Shown: in pieces, positions 33,870 to 43,683 of the stretch
Layout of the letters: every line of letters begins with the position of its first letter
Numbering within the stretch: position 1 is the first letter of the stretch
DNA from: Chloroflexota bacterium
GTDB lineage: Bacteria; Chloroflexota; Dormibacteria; Dormibacterales; Dormibacteraceae
Length of the DNA stretch: 64,000 nt
NCBI GenBank assembly: GCA_005883575.1
Contig: VBFH01000033.1
Span: forward strand, 20,236 to 84,235
Reading direction: 5' to 3'
Translations under genes and position numbers: made by a program
Notes under the pieces: model-generated
Seen by the model: only the letters and a program-made list of their open reading frames with translations
Told to the model about the DNA's origin: nothing
Database searches by the model: none

Positions 33870-35108
33870 CTACAAACCTTGTAGATCGACCGTTTCGTCG
33901 GCTAGCGCGGCCGGATCCGGCCGCGCCCGCTTGGCGATCAACCGGCTCGCCGCCGCGAGCTCATCCTGCTCATCCAACTCTGGATCCCCGCCCCGATCGA
34001 GGCCGACCGCCGCCCGCAGCCCGCCGTCTGTCAGGTAGAAACCGACGATCTTCCGGTCTTTGGGCGAACCTCGCACGATGAAGCGATCCCACTTGCGGAC
34101 GTGGCCGACGTACTCGAGCTTGTGTTCGTACTGGTCCGACCAGAACGTATGGACATATCCATAGGCGGCGTCTGATCCGAGCATCGACCTGGCGGCCGCG
34201 GCCCCTTGCTTCTCAGCGTTGTTGTAATGCTCGACGCGGATACGGCCGAAGAGCGGATGCAGGTGGTTGGCCACGTCGCCGGCAGCGAATACTCCCGGCA
34301 CGTTGGTTCGGCACATGGCGTCGACCAGGACGCCGTTGTCGACCTCCACTCCCGTGTCCTGAAGGACGTCGATCGTCGGTCGAATGCCGACCGCAACGAC
34401 GGCGAGATCGCACGTGAGCCGGCGGCCCTTCCTGGTGGTCGCGCGTTCGACCCGTTTCGCGCCCTCGAAGCGGACGACCTCATCGCCCGTCATCAACTCG
34501 ACGCCCGCGTCGTGGTGGATGCCGGCCATGAGCTCCCCCATCTCCGGGCCAAGGACGGACTCGAGGGGTGACGCCCCGGGCAAAACGCCAGTCACCGCGA
34601 GGCCCATCTGAGTCAGCGAGGCGGCGACCTCCGAGCCGATGAAACCCATGCCAACCACCAATGCCCGCGCGCCGCGATGGGCGGCCTTCTTGATCGCATC
34701 GCAGTCGGCCACTGTCCTGAGCTGAAAGACGCCACGCAGGTCCGCGCCAGGGATGTCCAGATGCCTGTTCTCGCCCCCTGTGGCAATCAAGAGCTTGCCG
34801 TAGGGAACAGGTCTCCCGGAACTCAGCTCGACGCGATGCCCCTGGATTTCGATGCGAGTGGCCGTGGCGGTGACGCGATCGACGTGGTTGGAGTCGTACC
34901 ACCCGTCCTGGTTGACAAGCCAGCCGGACAGCGTTTCTTCGCCGCGGAGATACGTCTTGGACAGAGGCGGGCGGCCAAAAGGCGGGGTGGGCTCGTGGCC
35001 GATCAGTACAAGGCGGCCGTCATACCCTTCCTCGCGCAAGGTCCTGGCTGCGACTCCTCCCGACATCCCCGATCCGAGGATGACGATCGCTTCTTGGGCC
35101 GCCCGCAC
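33870..35108 (-). CDS. FAD-dependent NAD(P)H oxidoreductase (ferredoxin/rubredoxin reductase-like)
   Basis: 412 residues from GTG 35108; GTG 35144 would add 12 residues but leave just 12 nt to the divergent gene. FAD loop ILGSGMSGG at residue 10, GRPPLSKTYLRGE, the NAD(P) loop ALVVGMGFIGSEVAASL in the middle, VVAVGIRPTIDVL, and the second FAD motif VFAAGDVANHL are all present. A C-terminal reductase domain with WSDQYEHKLEYVGH completes the ferredoxin-reductase-type layout (AIF-like). It probably hands electrons from NAD(P)H to a ferredoxin or oxygenase, none of which is adjacent. Confidence 0.9.
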   Translation of the reverse strand: MRAAQEAIVILGSGMSGGVAARTLREEGYDGRLVLIGHEPTPPFGRPPLSKTYLRGEETLSGWLVNQDGWYDSNHVDRVTATATRIEIQGHRVELSSGRPVPYGKLLIATGGENRHLDIPGADLRGVFQLRTVADCDAIKKAAHRGARALVVGMGFIGSEVAASLTQMGLAVTGVLPGASPLESVLGPEMGELMAGIHHDAGVELMTGDEVVRFEGAKRVERATTRKGRRLTCDLAVVAVGIRPTIDVLQDTGVEVDNGVLVDAMCRTNVPGVFAAGDVANHLHPLFGRIRVEHYNNAEKQGAAAARSMLGSDAAYGYVHTFWSDQYEHKLEYVGHVRKWDRFIVRGSPKDRKIVGFYLTDGGLRAAVGLDRGGDPELDEQDELAAASRLIAKRARPDPAALADETVDLQGL

Positions 35109-35156
35109 ACCGCAACCATAGGGAAGGCCCGAATCACGCGCCACTCGCGACCGATA

Positions 35157-35960
35157 ATGTCGTTCATGCCGACGGTGCTACGTGACGGGATCCGCCTGCA
35201 CTACTCCGACATCGGAAGCGGCCCAGCGTTGTTCTTCCACACCGGCGGTGGGGGAGACGGGACGATGTGGCAGGCCGCGGGCTATCTGGACGCTCTGCCG
35301 GGCCGACGCCATCTACTGTTCGACCACCGCGGCCACGGACTGAGCGATCAGCCGAAGGACCTGCAGGCACACCGGCTCGACGAGTACATCGCGGACGTCA
35401 TCTCCGTGCTGGACTTCGCTGGAGTGAAGCGGGCGGCGATGGTCGGCTACTCCGACGGCGCCCGCCTCATTTACGCACTCGCGTCTCGCCATCCACAGCG
35501 TGTTGCTGCGATTGTCGGCATTGGCGGCGTCGCACATCCGAGTGACACCGACGCCTGGCGTCCGGAGCTGCTTGCGGAGGTGCGTCAGATGGGGTTCCGT
35601 GCATGGCTGGAGCAGATGTCGGCTAGCGAAACGGAGCCCGCGCCAGCATGGCTCATGGAAAACCTTGCGTCGACGCCGGGCGATATGTTCGAGCTCGAGA
35701 TCGAGGGCTGGGCGGACGCTCCCAGCGAGTGCGATGACTTTCCGCGCATCGAGGCTCCCACCCTCATCGTCTGCGGAGAGCTGGAGAACACCGACGGCGC
35801 CGCCGAGCTGGCCGCACGCGCGCTGCCGAATGGGACAGCGGTCGTCATGCCGGGATTCGGCCACATGCAGGCATTCTGGCGCACAGACGTCACCGCCCCG
35901 ATCATCAGCGAGTTCCTTGCAGAGCACGTGCCCGTGCCAACGACTGCGCTCAGCTCCTAA
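35157..35960 (+). CDS. Alpha/beta hydrolase
   Basis: 267 residues from ATG 35157 (ATG 35166 also possible). Catalytic set: HTGGGGDGTMW (oxyanion region), VGYSDGARLIYAL (nucleophile Ser near 103), APTLIVCGELEN (Asp-region, with Glu near the acid site) and MPGFGHMQAFW (His). The second-strand DHRGHGLSDQP is typical of lactonase/esterase-type hydrolases. The stop (TAA) abuts the convergent acetamidase stop with no gap. Confidence 0.85.
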   Translation: MSFMPTVLRDGIRLHYSDIGSGPALFFHTGGGGDGTMWQAAGYLDALPGRRHLLFDHRGHGLSDQPKDLQAHRLDEYIADVISVLDFAGVKRAAMVGYSDGARLIYALASRHPQRVAAIVGIGGVAHPSDTDAWRPELLAEVRQMGFRAWLEQMSASETEPAPAWLMENLASTPGDMFELEIEGWADAPSECDDFPRIEAPTLIVCGELENTDGAAELAARALPNGTAVVMPGFGHMQAFWRTDVTAPIISEFLAEHVPVPTTALSS

Positions 35961-36902
35961 CTAAGAAGATCGGCGGGCGGCGAGATGCTTGTCGATCGAT
36001 GCGACCAGCGAGTAGGTGGTGTCGACCATGTTGCCGACGTACAGCCCGCCGGCCTGTGTCAGAAGTTGGTAAGCATCGAGTCGTCGCCATCCATAGTCGG
36101 CTTCGAGCCAGGTGACGAGCTCGGCGTACGCGATCCGAGCCGCGTCCTCCATCGGGCGGGCGCTGCCGACGGCCATCAGGCGGTCGGCTGATTCGATTCT
36201 CGGCCAGGAGACTTCCTTGGCTTTGATCACATCGAAGACGACGGTGACCTTGGATGTGATTTCCAGCGCGACTCCACACAGCTCGCCCTGTCCTTGCCTG
36301 GCGTGCGTGTCGCCGGTGTAGAAGAGGGCGCCGTCGTTCCAAACCGGCAGGTAGACCGTATTACCGGGGCACACGTCGGGGACGTCCATGTTGCCGCCGA
36401 ATGGTCCCGGCGCGAGGGTCGAAATCGCCTCGAGATCCGGCGCCACCGCGAGGGTGCCCATGAAAGGTTGCCAGGGCAGCGAAAGTTGCAGCTCGTCATT
36501 GCGCAGATGACCGTTTTCGAGCCGCCACAGCCAAACCCTCTCCTCGAGCGGGGCCTGGAGTGTGCGCGTGATCGGGGTCGAGGTCAGCCCTCCGAAATAC
36601 GGTATCAAGCAGCTGATGGCGAAGTCTCTGGTCGGTGAGATGTCCTCGATTCGCACGGCAAGCGTGTCACCGGGTGCGGCGTCTTCGATATAGATCGGAC
36701 CCGTTTGCGGGTTGAGAAATTTGGCGCCCGCGAGTGCCCGACTCGGAATATCTCGAGCGGACTGAATCCTGCTTTCGAACGCATCCTCGCAGTGGATGAC
36801 AACGCGCTGACCCGGACTCACACGCGCGATTGGGTCGCGGTACGGGCTGAAGACGTAGCTGAACGTCGTCGGGATCACCTCGACTGAACCCTTGACTTGC
36901 AT
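35961..36902 (-). CDS. Acetamidase/formamidase family protein (second copy)
   Basis: 313 residues from ATG 36902. FmdA/AmdA family features: GPIYIEDAAPGDTLAV, GPFGGNMDVPDV, and GDTHARQGQGELCGVALE, which matches GDGHAAQGDGE of the copy at 1416-2351. Overall similarity between the two is limited, so they are probably old paralogues with different amide substrates. It is divergent from the VOC gene 62 nt away and convergent with the hydrolase. Confidence 0.85.
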   Translation of the reverse strand: MQVKGSVEVIPTTFSYVFSPYRDPIARVSPGQRVVIHCEDAFESRIQSARDIPSRALAGAKFLNPQTGPIYIEDAAPGDTLAVRIEDISPTRDFAISCLIPYFGGLTSTPITRTLQAPLEERVWLWRLENGHLRNDELQLSLPWQPFMGTLAVAPDLEAISTLAPGPFGGNMDVPDVCPGNTVYLPVWNDGALFYTGDTHARQGQGELCGVALEITSKVTVVFDVIKAKEVSWPRIESADRLMAVGSARPMEDAARIAYAELVTWLEADYGWRRLDAYQLLTQAGGLYVGNMVDTTYSLVASIDKHLAARRSS

Positions 36903-36964
36903 GCCCGTTCACATCCCAGAGTACATCCGCAAGGTATGAGATCTGCAACCATTGTCGTGAGCCG

Positions 36965-37450
36965 ATGACCAGGGCGCGGATCAATCACGTCAGCATCGGG
37001 GCGAAGAACCTGAGCGAGTCGGTGCAGTTCTACACGGACATCTTCGGCGCCGAGATCATCGACACTCCTAACTTCGGGTTCCCGGTGCAGTGGCTGCGCG
37101 TGGGCGACCTGCAGATCCATCTCTTCGAACGCCCTCACGCGGCGCCGGCATACCACCACGTAGCGCTTGCGGTCGACGACTTCGAAGCTGTTTTCCGCGC
37201 CACCCGGGACCGAGGCCTCCACGATGCCGAGACGATGGGCGCCCATCTCAACGAGCTGCCCAGCGGCCAGGTTCAGCTCTACATTCGCGACCCCGGCGGA
37301 AACCTCGTCGAGGTCAACTGGCCGGACGCCGCCATCCTGAGCGCCGAGGTAAGGCGTGAGATGGTGCGGTTAGAGGACCGCCATCCCCAAAACGAGTCGA
37401 ACCGTCGAGCCGAGCTCTACCTCGGCGCACGCCAAATTGAACCTCGCTGA
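36965..37450 (+). CDS. VOC-superfamily (glyoxalase/dioxygenase-like) protein
   Basis: 161 residues. Two beta-alpha-beta-beta-beta modules: [23 protein letters not shown] at the start and [22 protein letters not shown] in the middle, ending with [19 protein letters not shown]. Metal ligands are likely His8 and the second-module His and Glu. Such proteins are dioxygenases, lyases or epimerases. Its 3' end overlaps the SDR gene by 14 nt, so it is part of the VOC-SDR-Ldh2 run. Confidence 0.85.
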   Translation: MTRARINHVSIGAKNLSESVQFYTDIFGAEIIDTPNFGFPVQWLRVGDLQIHLFERPHAAPAYHHVALAVDDFEAVFRATRDRGLHDAETMGAHLNELPSGQVQLYIRDPGGNLVEVNWPDAAILSAEVRREMVRLEDRHPQNESNRRAELYLGARQIEPR

Positions 37451-38195
37451 GCGGGTCGCGGTTGTGACAGGGGGTGGCACCGGGATCGGCCGAGCGGTGG
37501 GGCTCGTCCTCGCGAGAGATGGCTACAACGTCGTCCTCGCGGGGCGGCGCAAGGAGCCCCTCCTGACGGCGGTGCACGAGGCCGAATCTGCCGGCGCACG
37601 CGGCATCGCAGTCCCGACCGACGTCTCCGACCCGACCTCGGTGAAAGCGCTGTTCACCGCAGCACGCGAGGCGTTCGGCCGTGTCGACCTCCTTTTCAAC
37701 AACGCCGGGGTCAGTGCGCCGGCAGTCCCTCTCGAGGAGCTCGGCTACGACCAGTGGCGGCGCGTCGTCGAGACCAATCTGACTGGTGCTTTCCTCTGCA
37801 CTCAGGAGGCGATCAGGCAGATGAAGAACCAGGATCCGCGGGGAGGGCGGATCATCAACAACGGCTCGATCTCGGCACACGCTCCACGTCCCAACTCGGC
37901 GCCTTACACGGCCACCAAGCACGCCCTCACCGGCCTCACCAAGTCGACTTCACTCGACGGCCGGAAGTTCGACATCGCGTGCGGCCAGATCGACATCGGC
38001 AACGCAGCGACCGAGCTGACGGAGAAGCTTGCGGCGGGCGCGGAACAGCCAGACGGCGCGATCCTGCCCGAACCGAGGATCGACGTCGAGCATGTGGCGC
38101 GGGCGGTCCTCTATATGGCGGGCCTGCCCCTGGACGCAAATGTCCAGTTCATGACCGTCATGGCGACCAAGATGCCATTCATCGGCCGTGGCTGA
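37437..38195 (+). CDS. Short-chain dehydrogenase/reductase
   Basis: 252 residues from TTG 37437. Rossmann motif [16 protein letters not shown] in [11 protein letters not shown], catalytic Ser in [10 protein letters not shown] and [10 protein letters not shown] supplying Tyr and Lys: the full SDR set. Arg-rich AGRRKEP after strand 2 favours NADP. It overlaps the VOC gene by 14 nt and the next gene by 8 nt. It probably oxidises or reduces a hydroxyacid or sugar alcohol handled by the neighbours. Confidence 0.92.
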   Translation: MNLAERVAVVTGGGTGIGRAVGLVLARDGYNVVLAGRRKEPLLTAVHEAESAGARGIAVPTDVSDPTSVKALFTAAREAFGRVDLLFNNAGVSAPAVPLEELGYDQWRRVVETNLTGAFLCTQEAIRQMKNQDPRGGRIINNGSISAHAPRPNSAPYTATKHALTGLTKSTSLDGRKFDIACGQIDIGNAATELTEKLAAGAEQPDGAILPEPRIDVEHVARAVLYMAGLPLDANVQFMTVMATKMPFIGRG

Positions 38196-39246
38196 CGCTG
38201 TGAGTCAGGCCGCGGAGCAGGACATCCGGCTCCAGGCGGCCGAGCTGAAGCGGCTCGGCCAGGCGATCCTCGAGGCCGTGGGCACGCCGGTGGACCTCGC
38301 CTCGATCGTGGCTGCGTCATTGGTCGATGCCAACCTTGCCGGACACGACTCGCACGGGGTGATAAGGCTGCCCTCATACGTGGCCAGCGCTCGAACCGGG
38401 CGAGTCAAGCCCGCTGCCCGTGCCCAGGTGGAGTCGCTGGGCGACGCGTGCATGCGGGTCGATGGCGCATGGGGGTGGGGACAGCCGGCGGCGCATCTCG
38501 CCACCGACACAGTCGCCGATCTCGCGCGCGCCAACGGGGTCGGTCTCGTCACCATCGGCAGCTGCAACCACATCGGTCGGCTGGGCGAATACATCGAGAA
38601 GTTGACCCTAACGGGTCAGATCGGGCTCATGACGTGCAACTCGCCGCCGGCCGTCGCGCCCCACGGCGGCTACACGCGCTTGCTCGGCACCAATCCGATA
38701 GCGTGGGGCGCCCCACGGGAGCCAGGCAAGCCTCCCATAGTGGTGGACTTCGCGACCGCCACCATCGCCGAGGGCAAGCTCAGGATTGCGCACGCGGGCG
38801 GATCGATGGCGCCGCTCGGGGCCGTGGTCGACAAGCATGGCCGTCCCAGCGCAGAGACCGCTGCCTTCTACGACGGCGGTGCGCTCACCACCTTCGGCGG
38901 ACACAAAGGCTTCGGACTGAGCGTGATGGCCGAGGTCATGGGTGGGATCCTGTCAGGCACCGGCTCATCCTCCGACCCCGGTTTCAACAACGGCAACGGC
39001 ACGATGTTGCTAGCCATCGACGTGAGCAGGTTCTCGCGGGGGTTCGCCTTCGGCCAACACGTGGATGCGCTGGTGGGCCGCCTCCACGCGGCTCCGAGGG
39101 CCCCAGGATTCGACGAGATAGTCGCTCCCGGGGAACCGGAGTGGCGATCGCGTTTGCGGCGCACCGCGGAAGGGATCCCCGTCCCCGCCGGGACACGTCG
39201 CGCCATCAACGACCTCGCCGCGGAGCTTGGCTTGAGCCCGATATGA
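38188..39246 (+). CDS. Malate/L-lactate/ureidoglycolate dehydrogenase family (Ldh2-type) oxidoreductase
   Basis: 352 residues from GTG 38188. Family hallmarks are [14 protein letters not shown] (catalytic-site His), [13 protein letters not shown], and [17 protein letters not shown] with [17 protein letters not shown]. These NAD(P)-enzymes oxidise 2-hydroxyacids such as ureidoglycolate, sulfolactate, malate or 2,3-diketogulonate. Substrate specificity is not readable. It ends 9 nt from the convergent SMP-30 gene stop. Confidence 0.9.
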   Translation: MADAVSQAAEQDIRLQAAELKRLGQAILEAVGTPVDLASIVAASLVDANLAGHDSHGVIRLPSYVASARTGRVKPAARAQVESLGDACMRVDGAWGWGQPAAHLATDTVADLARANGVGLVTIGSCNHIGRLGEYIEKLTLTGQIGLMTCNSPPAVAPHGGYTRLLGTNPIAWGAPREPGKPPIVVDFATATIAEGKLRIAHAGGSMAPLGAVVDKHGRPSAETAAFYDGGALTTFGGHKGFGLSVMAEVMGGILSGTGSSSDPGFNNGNGTMLLAIDVSRFSRGFAFGQHVDALVGRLHAAPRAPGFDEIVAPGEPEWRSRLRRTAEGIPVPAGTRRAINDLAAELGLSPI

Positions 39247-39255
39247 GATCGCGGG

Positions 39256-40113
39256 TCAGCCGCGAAACATATATGGCTGTCGCCCGACGTGACCAGGTCG
39301 GCAGCGGAACAGCCCCCCGGCGTGCGGCTCGTTTTCGAGCTGCTCTGGGGACAAGCCCCTCGCGGCGGTCGTGATGTAGAGGTCCGACATGTCCGGTCCA
39401 CCGAAAGCGCAGCTGCTCACCTTGCTCACCGGAACTTTGACCTCGAGATCAAACGCTCCGTCCGGCCGGTAGCGGCGGACCGACCAGCCTCCCCATAGGG
39501 CGACCCAAAGACCGCCATCTGAATCCAAGGTCATGCCGTCGGGCGCGCCGTCATTCTTGTCGATCCGGATCAGGGGTCGTCGGTTTCCGACAGATCCCGC
39601 CGACGGTTCGAAGTCGAGCACGTCGATGCGATAGGCCCTGCTGTCGATGTAGTACATGAGGCGATCGTCTTCGGCCCAGTCGAGCCCGTTCGAGACTGTG
39701 ACGCCGGCAATGACACGGTCGACGGTGCAGTCGAGGTTCAACCGGTACAGGGCGCCGGCACCGGGCGTTTCGGCATGCGCCATGCTCCCGGCCCAGAACC
39801 TCCCGCGCCTGTCGCACTTCCCGTCGTTCATGCGGTTGTCCGGCTGGCCAGGCTCCGCGACGGCCACGGCATCCGTCCTCCCGGACTTGGGATCGATAAG
39901 CTGAAAGCCATTCCCAACTGCCGCGATCAGCTTCCGCGATGTCGTCGGGGCGACCGCGCCGACGTCGGCACCGACGTCGATTTGCCCGACACCGCTGGTT
40001 GCCGGATCGAACCACTGGATGAGGTGGCGCGTGATGTCGACCCAGACCAGCCGCTGCTCCCCCTCGAGCCACACGGGCCCTTCGCCGATCTCGTTGTGCC
40101 GGTCCGCGACCAA
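39256..40113 (-). CDS. SMP-30/gluconolactonase family lactonase
   Basis: 285 residues from TTG 40113; a stop 45 nt upstream limits the choice. The six-bladed propeller family shows GEGPVWLEGEQRLVWVDI (metal Glu), NRMNDGKCDRRGRFW (Asn/Asp), SNGLDWAEDDRLMYYIDS and DGAPDGMTLDSDGGLWVALW (Asp), the usual metal-site set. Members open sugar lactones such as gluconolactone and arabinolactone. Its presence near dehydrogenases and an aldolase supports a sugar-acid pathway. Confidence 0.88.
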   Translation of the reverse strand: MVADRHNEIGEGPVWLEGEQRLVWVDITRHLIQWFDPATSGVGQIDVGADVGAVAPTTSRKLIAAVGNGFQLIDPKSGRTDAVAVAEPGQPDNRMNDGKCDRRGRFWAGSMAHAETPGAGALYRLNLDCTVDRVIAGVTVSNGLDWAEDDRLMYYIDSRAYRIDVLDFEPSAGSVGNRRPLIRIDKNDGAPDGMTLDSDGGLWVALWGGWSVRRYRPDGAFDLEVKVPVSKVSSCAFGGPDMSDLYITTAARGLSPEQLENEPHAGGLFRCRPGHVGRQPYMFRG

Positions 40114-40149
40114 CTCAACCGCCAGGGACTTCAGCTCGAAACCGGCCTC

Positions 40150-40299
40150 CTACCGCCTTGGAATGAAGGCCCCGTCGACGACTGCGAGGGTCCGGACCGT
40201 GATACGGCATTCCTCGTCGCCTCGGAGCATGCACCGGGCCTCGTGGATCGTGATCGCCTCGTCATACATCGTGGCCGAGCCACGAATGATTCCCCTCAT
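40150..40299 (-). CDS. 49-residue ORF resembling the tail of a V4R/heme-NO-binding domain
   Basis: From ATG 40299 the frame reads MYDEAITIHEARCMLRGDEE then CRITVRTLAVVD, ending in a TAG at 40150. The EARCMLRGDEECRI core is the characteristic ending of V4R and heme-NO/oxygen-binding domains. It may be a short functional protein or the last piece of a lost gene. It lies between the GT39-like gene and the SMP-30 gene on the same strand. Confidence 0.4.
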   Translation of the reverse strand: MRGIIRGSATMYDEAITIHEARCMLRGDEECRITVRTLAVVDGAFIPRR

Positions 40300-40363
40300 G
40301 GCACGAAACCCCCAGCCCAAACGCGCGATCTATTTGATTCTAGTTCCCGCGTGATTGGCAGAG

Positions 40364-41848
40364 CTAGCGTCGATACACACTCACTACGACCGTCTGCTCC
40401 ACCGCTCCGGTCAGCGAAGTGGGTCCTTTCGTGACCTCCTGAAAGAGGAGCGTCGAATCGGAAGGGGGGGTGTCCTGCGGCGTGAGCACCAGCAGGTCAC
40501 CCGGCTGCGCCGCCGCGATTTCGCTGGGAGAAGCGATGACTTGCACGCCGACGCTGCCGAGTGGGTCGCCGGAGGTCGGATCCGGCTTCAGGACCACCAG
40601 CGCGTCTTCGGGGCCAAGGTAGCGGGAGACAAGAATGGGGTGGCCTTGCGCAAGTTCATGCGCACGCGCGACAGCGTCCAGCCCGCCCGCCTCGAACGCC
40701 GGGCCGGCACGGTTGGGATAGGCCTGCGCGTAGTCCAGGTAGTAAGGGACTGAGACCAGCAGGACACAAGCCACGGCAGCTGCTACGCGGGCTCGATGAA
40801 GGCGCAGCCAGGGGACAAGCGCTTGCCAGCCAAATGCGAGGAGGACCAGGAGGAAAGGCAGCACGACGACGTCCCGCCGCGCGCTGACGCCCACGGCAAA
40901 GGCTGGAGCGGCGGGCGCGATGAGCGTGCCCAGCAAAGCGATGGTGGCCAGAGGCTCACCTCGCCTGCGGAAGGCTGCGACCACTCCGAGAGCCAGAGGG
41001 ATTGCCGCAGTCACGAAAAGCAATCCTTCGAATCCGGTGGAGTGCCGCCGGTTGCTATCGCCGTGAATGAACAACAAGCCAGGCCCCTGGTACTGGAGGT
41101 AATCCGTCAAGACGTGCCACGCGCCCCCGATGAGCCCGCTGCCCTTGAAGACGCTGACCGCCTCGAGCCTGGCGGTCGCCGCGCTCCCGGCCGTGACGAG
41201 GACGATCAAAGCGAGCACAACTGGCAGCGCCAATGCGGCCAGCGCCGGCCGCCTTAGAGTGCGGCGAAACGCAAAGACCACGATCAGCAGCAGCGCGGGA
41301 GTAAAGAAACGGGCGGGCTGGGCGGTGAAGCACGCGGCACCAAGCGCGATGCCCGCGACGAGCCAGGAGCGGAGGCGCCGGTCGCCGCCGCCGGCGAGCG
41401 CCGCGAGCGCGAGCACGTAGCAGAGCGGCGTGAAGGTGTCCGCCTCGAGCATGGTGCGGCTGAGATGGAAAAACCACGGCTCGAATGCAGCCTCCAGCAC
41501 GAGGATCAACGTGACCGCGTACGACCGCGTCAGCCGCCAGGCGAGCCAGCCCGCGGAAAGAGCGAGCGCGATGCCGCCGAGTGCGTTGGGCAATCGAATC
41601 ACCCACGGCGTCAACGGGAGGAACAAAGTGACCAGCGCTTCGAGGTACACGCCGACGGGGCCTTTGTAGTCCCCCGACGAGCGGAAGAACAGTGGCCAGT
41701 GCGCGCCGAACTGGTCGGTCCCAAAGTGTGAGATCGTCCAGCCGTTGTAGGCGAAACCCGCCTCATCGCTGAAAAGTCCGGGCGGGGCAGTGCCGAGGCC
41801 GATCACGTGGCTTGCGATCACCGCGATTGCAACTACCGCACCGAGCAC
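40364..41848 (-). CDS. GT39-like polytopic glycosyltransferase
   Basis: 494 residues from GTG 41848. PPGLFSDEAGFAYNGW at the N-terminus contains the acidic (DEA) first-loop motif of GT-C enzymes such as PMT/ArnT-type. About ten hydrophobic helices follow, ending in a ~100-residue external domain (QAYPNRAGPAFEAGGLDAVA onward). It would move a sugar from a lipid carrier to a protein, lipid or polymer. It lies 23 nt after the aldolase stop on the same strand, though a metabolic link is doubtful. Confidence 0.75.
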   Translation of the reverse strand: MLGAVVAIAVIASHVIGLGTAPPGLFSDEAGFAYNGWTISHFGTDQFGAHWPLFFRSSGDYKGPVGVYLEALVTLFLPLTPWVIRLPNALGGIALALSAGWLAWRLTRSYAVTLILVLEAAFEPWFFHLSRTMLEADTFTPLCYVLALAALAGGGDRRLRSWLVAGIALGAACFTAQPARFFTPALLLIVVFAFRRTLRRPALAALALPVVLALIVLVTAGSAATARLEAVSVFKGSGLIGGAWHVLTDYLQYQGPGLLFIHGDSNRRHSTGFEGLLFVTAAIPLALGVVAAFRRRGEPLATIALLGTLIAPAAPAFAVGVSARRDVVVLPFLLVLLAFGWQALVPWLRLHRARVAAAVACVLLVSVPYYLDYAQAYPNRAGPAFEAGGLDAVARAHELAQGHPILVSRYLGPEDALVVLKPDPTSGDPLGSVGVQVIASPSEIAAAQPGDLLVLTPQDTPPSDSTLLFQEVTKGPTSLTGAVEQTVVVSVYRR

Positions 41849-41871
41849 GTAATAGCGCCGGGTTCCGGTAA

Positions 41872-42624
41872 TCAGACGCTCCTCCGGATCATCTCCTTTG
41901 CGCCTTTAGCGATCTGTTCGGAAGCAGCCGCGAGAAGCCTGGTGTCGGATTGCAGGCCCAGCATCACGAAGCCGGCCTCGTGCCACTGCGCCGCGACCTC
42001 GGGCGATCCGCACATGATTCCTGCCGCCACCCCGTGTGCGCCGGCGGCTCTCCTTATCGCCTCGATCAAGCGCCGATGCTCCGGATTACTGCCTTCATAG
42101 CTGGACTCGACCCCGGCCGAAACAGCGAGATCGTTCGGGCCGACGAACACCGCATCGATTCCGGGTACAGCCAGGATTTCATCAGCGCGAGCGACTGCCT
42201 GTACGGTTTCGATCATCACCACGCAGATCGGATTGCGCCATTCGGTGTCGACCTCACGCGCCCGGATTGGACCCATGCTTCGAATGCCGTCGGGCGGATA
42301 GCGGGAGGCGTCAACCGCGGCGCCGGCTTCCTCGACTGAGTTGACCATGGGCACGATCACGCCGCCAGCTCCGGCATCGAGGGCTTTCATGATCGCGCCC
42401 GGCTCATTCCACGGTACCCGTACGAGTGATGGCACTCCGCCCGCCGAAATGGCCTGGAGCATCGGCAGCATGACGTCGTAGCCGATGAGCCCGTGCTGCG
42501 TGTCGATGCACACCCAGTCGTGCCCCGAACGAGCCGCTACTTCAGCCGTCCATGGGCTGGGGATCGTGCACCATGCGCCAAGCGTGGGCTCGCCTGCCTT
42601 CCACCGGTCCCGCAGGGACGTCAA
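41872..42624 (-). CDS. HpcH/HpaI class II aldolase
   Basis: 250 residues from TTG 42624, which overlaps the dehydrogenase stop as TTGA. WVCIDTQHGLIGYD supplies the His/Gln site, VVMIETVQAVARAD the metal-binding Glu, and GIDAVFVGPNDLAVS the metal-binding Asp. Members cleave 2-keto-4-hydroxy acids into pyruvate and an aldehyde. Coupled translation with a D-2-hydroxyacid dehydrogenase suggests a shared sugar-acid or aromatic-acid breakdown route. Confidence 0.92.
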   Translation of the reverse strand: MTSLRDRWKAGEPTLGAWCTIPSPWTAEVAARSGHDWVCIDTQHGLIGYDVMLPMLQAISAGGVPSLVRVPWNEPGAIMKALDAGAGGVIVPMVNSVEEAGAAVDASRYPPDGIRSMGPIRAREVDTEWRNPICVVMIETVQAVARADEILAVPGIDAVFVGPNDLAVSAGVESSYEGSNPEHRRLIEAIRRAAGAHGVAAGIMCGSPEVAAQWHEAGFVMLGLQSDTRLLAAASEQIAKGAKEMIRRSV

Positions 42625-43610
42625 GGCACCTTCGCCGGCGTCACGCCGTTGACGACGTTGATCGGAGGGAGGCCATCCAGAACGCGAAGGAGGTTTTCCC
42701 CCACCACGCCAAGCAGCCTGGCCTCTGCCTCCAGCGTCGCGCCTCCCCGATGAGGCGCGAGAACCACGTTCTCCATGCTGCGCAGCGGAGAGGCTTTCGG
42801 GAGCGGTTCGACCTGGAACACATCGAGTCCCGCGCCGGCCAGATGCCCCGAGCGCAGCGCATCGACCAGCGCCGATTCGTCGATGATTGCTCCCCGCGCG
42901 GCGTTGATCAGGTACGAGCCCTGTTTCATCTGGGCGACTCTCTCGGAGCCGAGGAGAGAGTTGGTATCGACATCCAGCGGCGTGTGAACGCAGACGATAT
43001 CGCTCTCATGCAGCAGGGTCTCGAGGTCGACCATCGTCGCGCCGGCGAAGGTCCGCGGCACCGAATCGGTAAACAGGATTCTGGAGCCGAATGCGGCCAC
43101 GCGACGCGCCACCGACGAGCCGACGTTGCCCAGGCCGATGATGCCGACTGTCATCGCGCCGAGCTCGCGGCCCATCGTATCCTCGCCGCGCAGGAGGTCG
43201 TCGACACTCCATCGGCCGGCCCGAAGCTGCCGGTCGAGCCAGAACGAGCGCCGTATCAGGGCGATCATCGCCATCACCGTCCAGTCCGCCACCGAATCTT
43301 TGTTGTAGCCGGCTGCGTTGGCGACTGGAATGCCGCGCTCGGCGGCAAAGCGATGGTCGATGGAGTCGAATCCCACTGCGGCCTGCTGGATCAGCATGCA
43401 GCGATGCATCTCCTCGAGCACGGTCCGGTCGATCTGATGTTTGTGCCGCTTGTCGGCGATAACAAGGTGGGCCTCAGCGCAGGCGGCCACAACGGCCGGC
43501 TGCGCGGGCGGGTCCGGGACGGCTTCGATCTCCACCTCGTGCCGGCCCTTGAACATGGCTCGCACCGTTCGCTCATCGAAGGGGCTCAGGCAGGCGACGC
43601 GGGCGAGCAT
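42621..43610 (-). CDS. D-2-hydroxyacid dehydrogenase
   Basis: 329 residues from ATG 43610. NAD loop VGIIGLGNVGSSVARRV, catalytic Arg in LINAARGAIIDESALVDAL, the Glu in LDVFQVEPLP and the His in VVLAPHRGGATLEAEA are all in order. It resembles the glyoxylate/hydroxypyruvate reductase and phosphoglycerate dehydrogenase branch, without an ACT domain. First gene of the dehydrogenase-aldolase-GT39 run. Confidence 0.92.
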   Translation of the reverse strand: MLARVACLSPFDERTVRAMFKGRHEVEIEAVPDPPAQPAVVAACAEAHLVIADKRHKHQIDRTVLEEMHRCMLIQQAAVGFDSIDHRFAAERGIPVANAAGYNKDSVADWTVMAMIALIRRSFWLDRQLRAGRWSVDDLLRGEDTMGRELGAMTVGIIGLGNVGSSVARRVAAFGSRILFTDSVPRTFAGATMVDLETLLHESDIVCVHTPLDVDTNSLLGSERVAQMKQGSYLINAARGAIIDESALVDALRSGHLAGAGLDVFQVEPLPKASPLRSMENVVLAPHRGGATLEAEARLLGVVGENLLRVLDGLPPINVVNGVTPAKVP

Positions 43611-43683
43611 TCGAGTCGAAGGCTAGCAGCGTCTGATTCCGTGGCGTCCGATCGCGCCACCTCGCGCGCGCGCCTTCTTCTTA

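Noticed and set aside
40019..40354. Plus-strand 111-codon frame between SMP-30 and the GT39-like gene
   Set aside because: It is mostly antisense to the SMP-30 N-terminus and the small V4R-like frame; no domain is recognisable.
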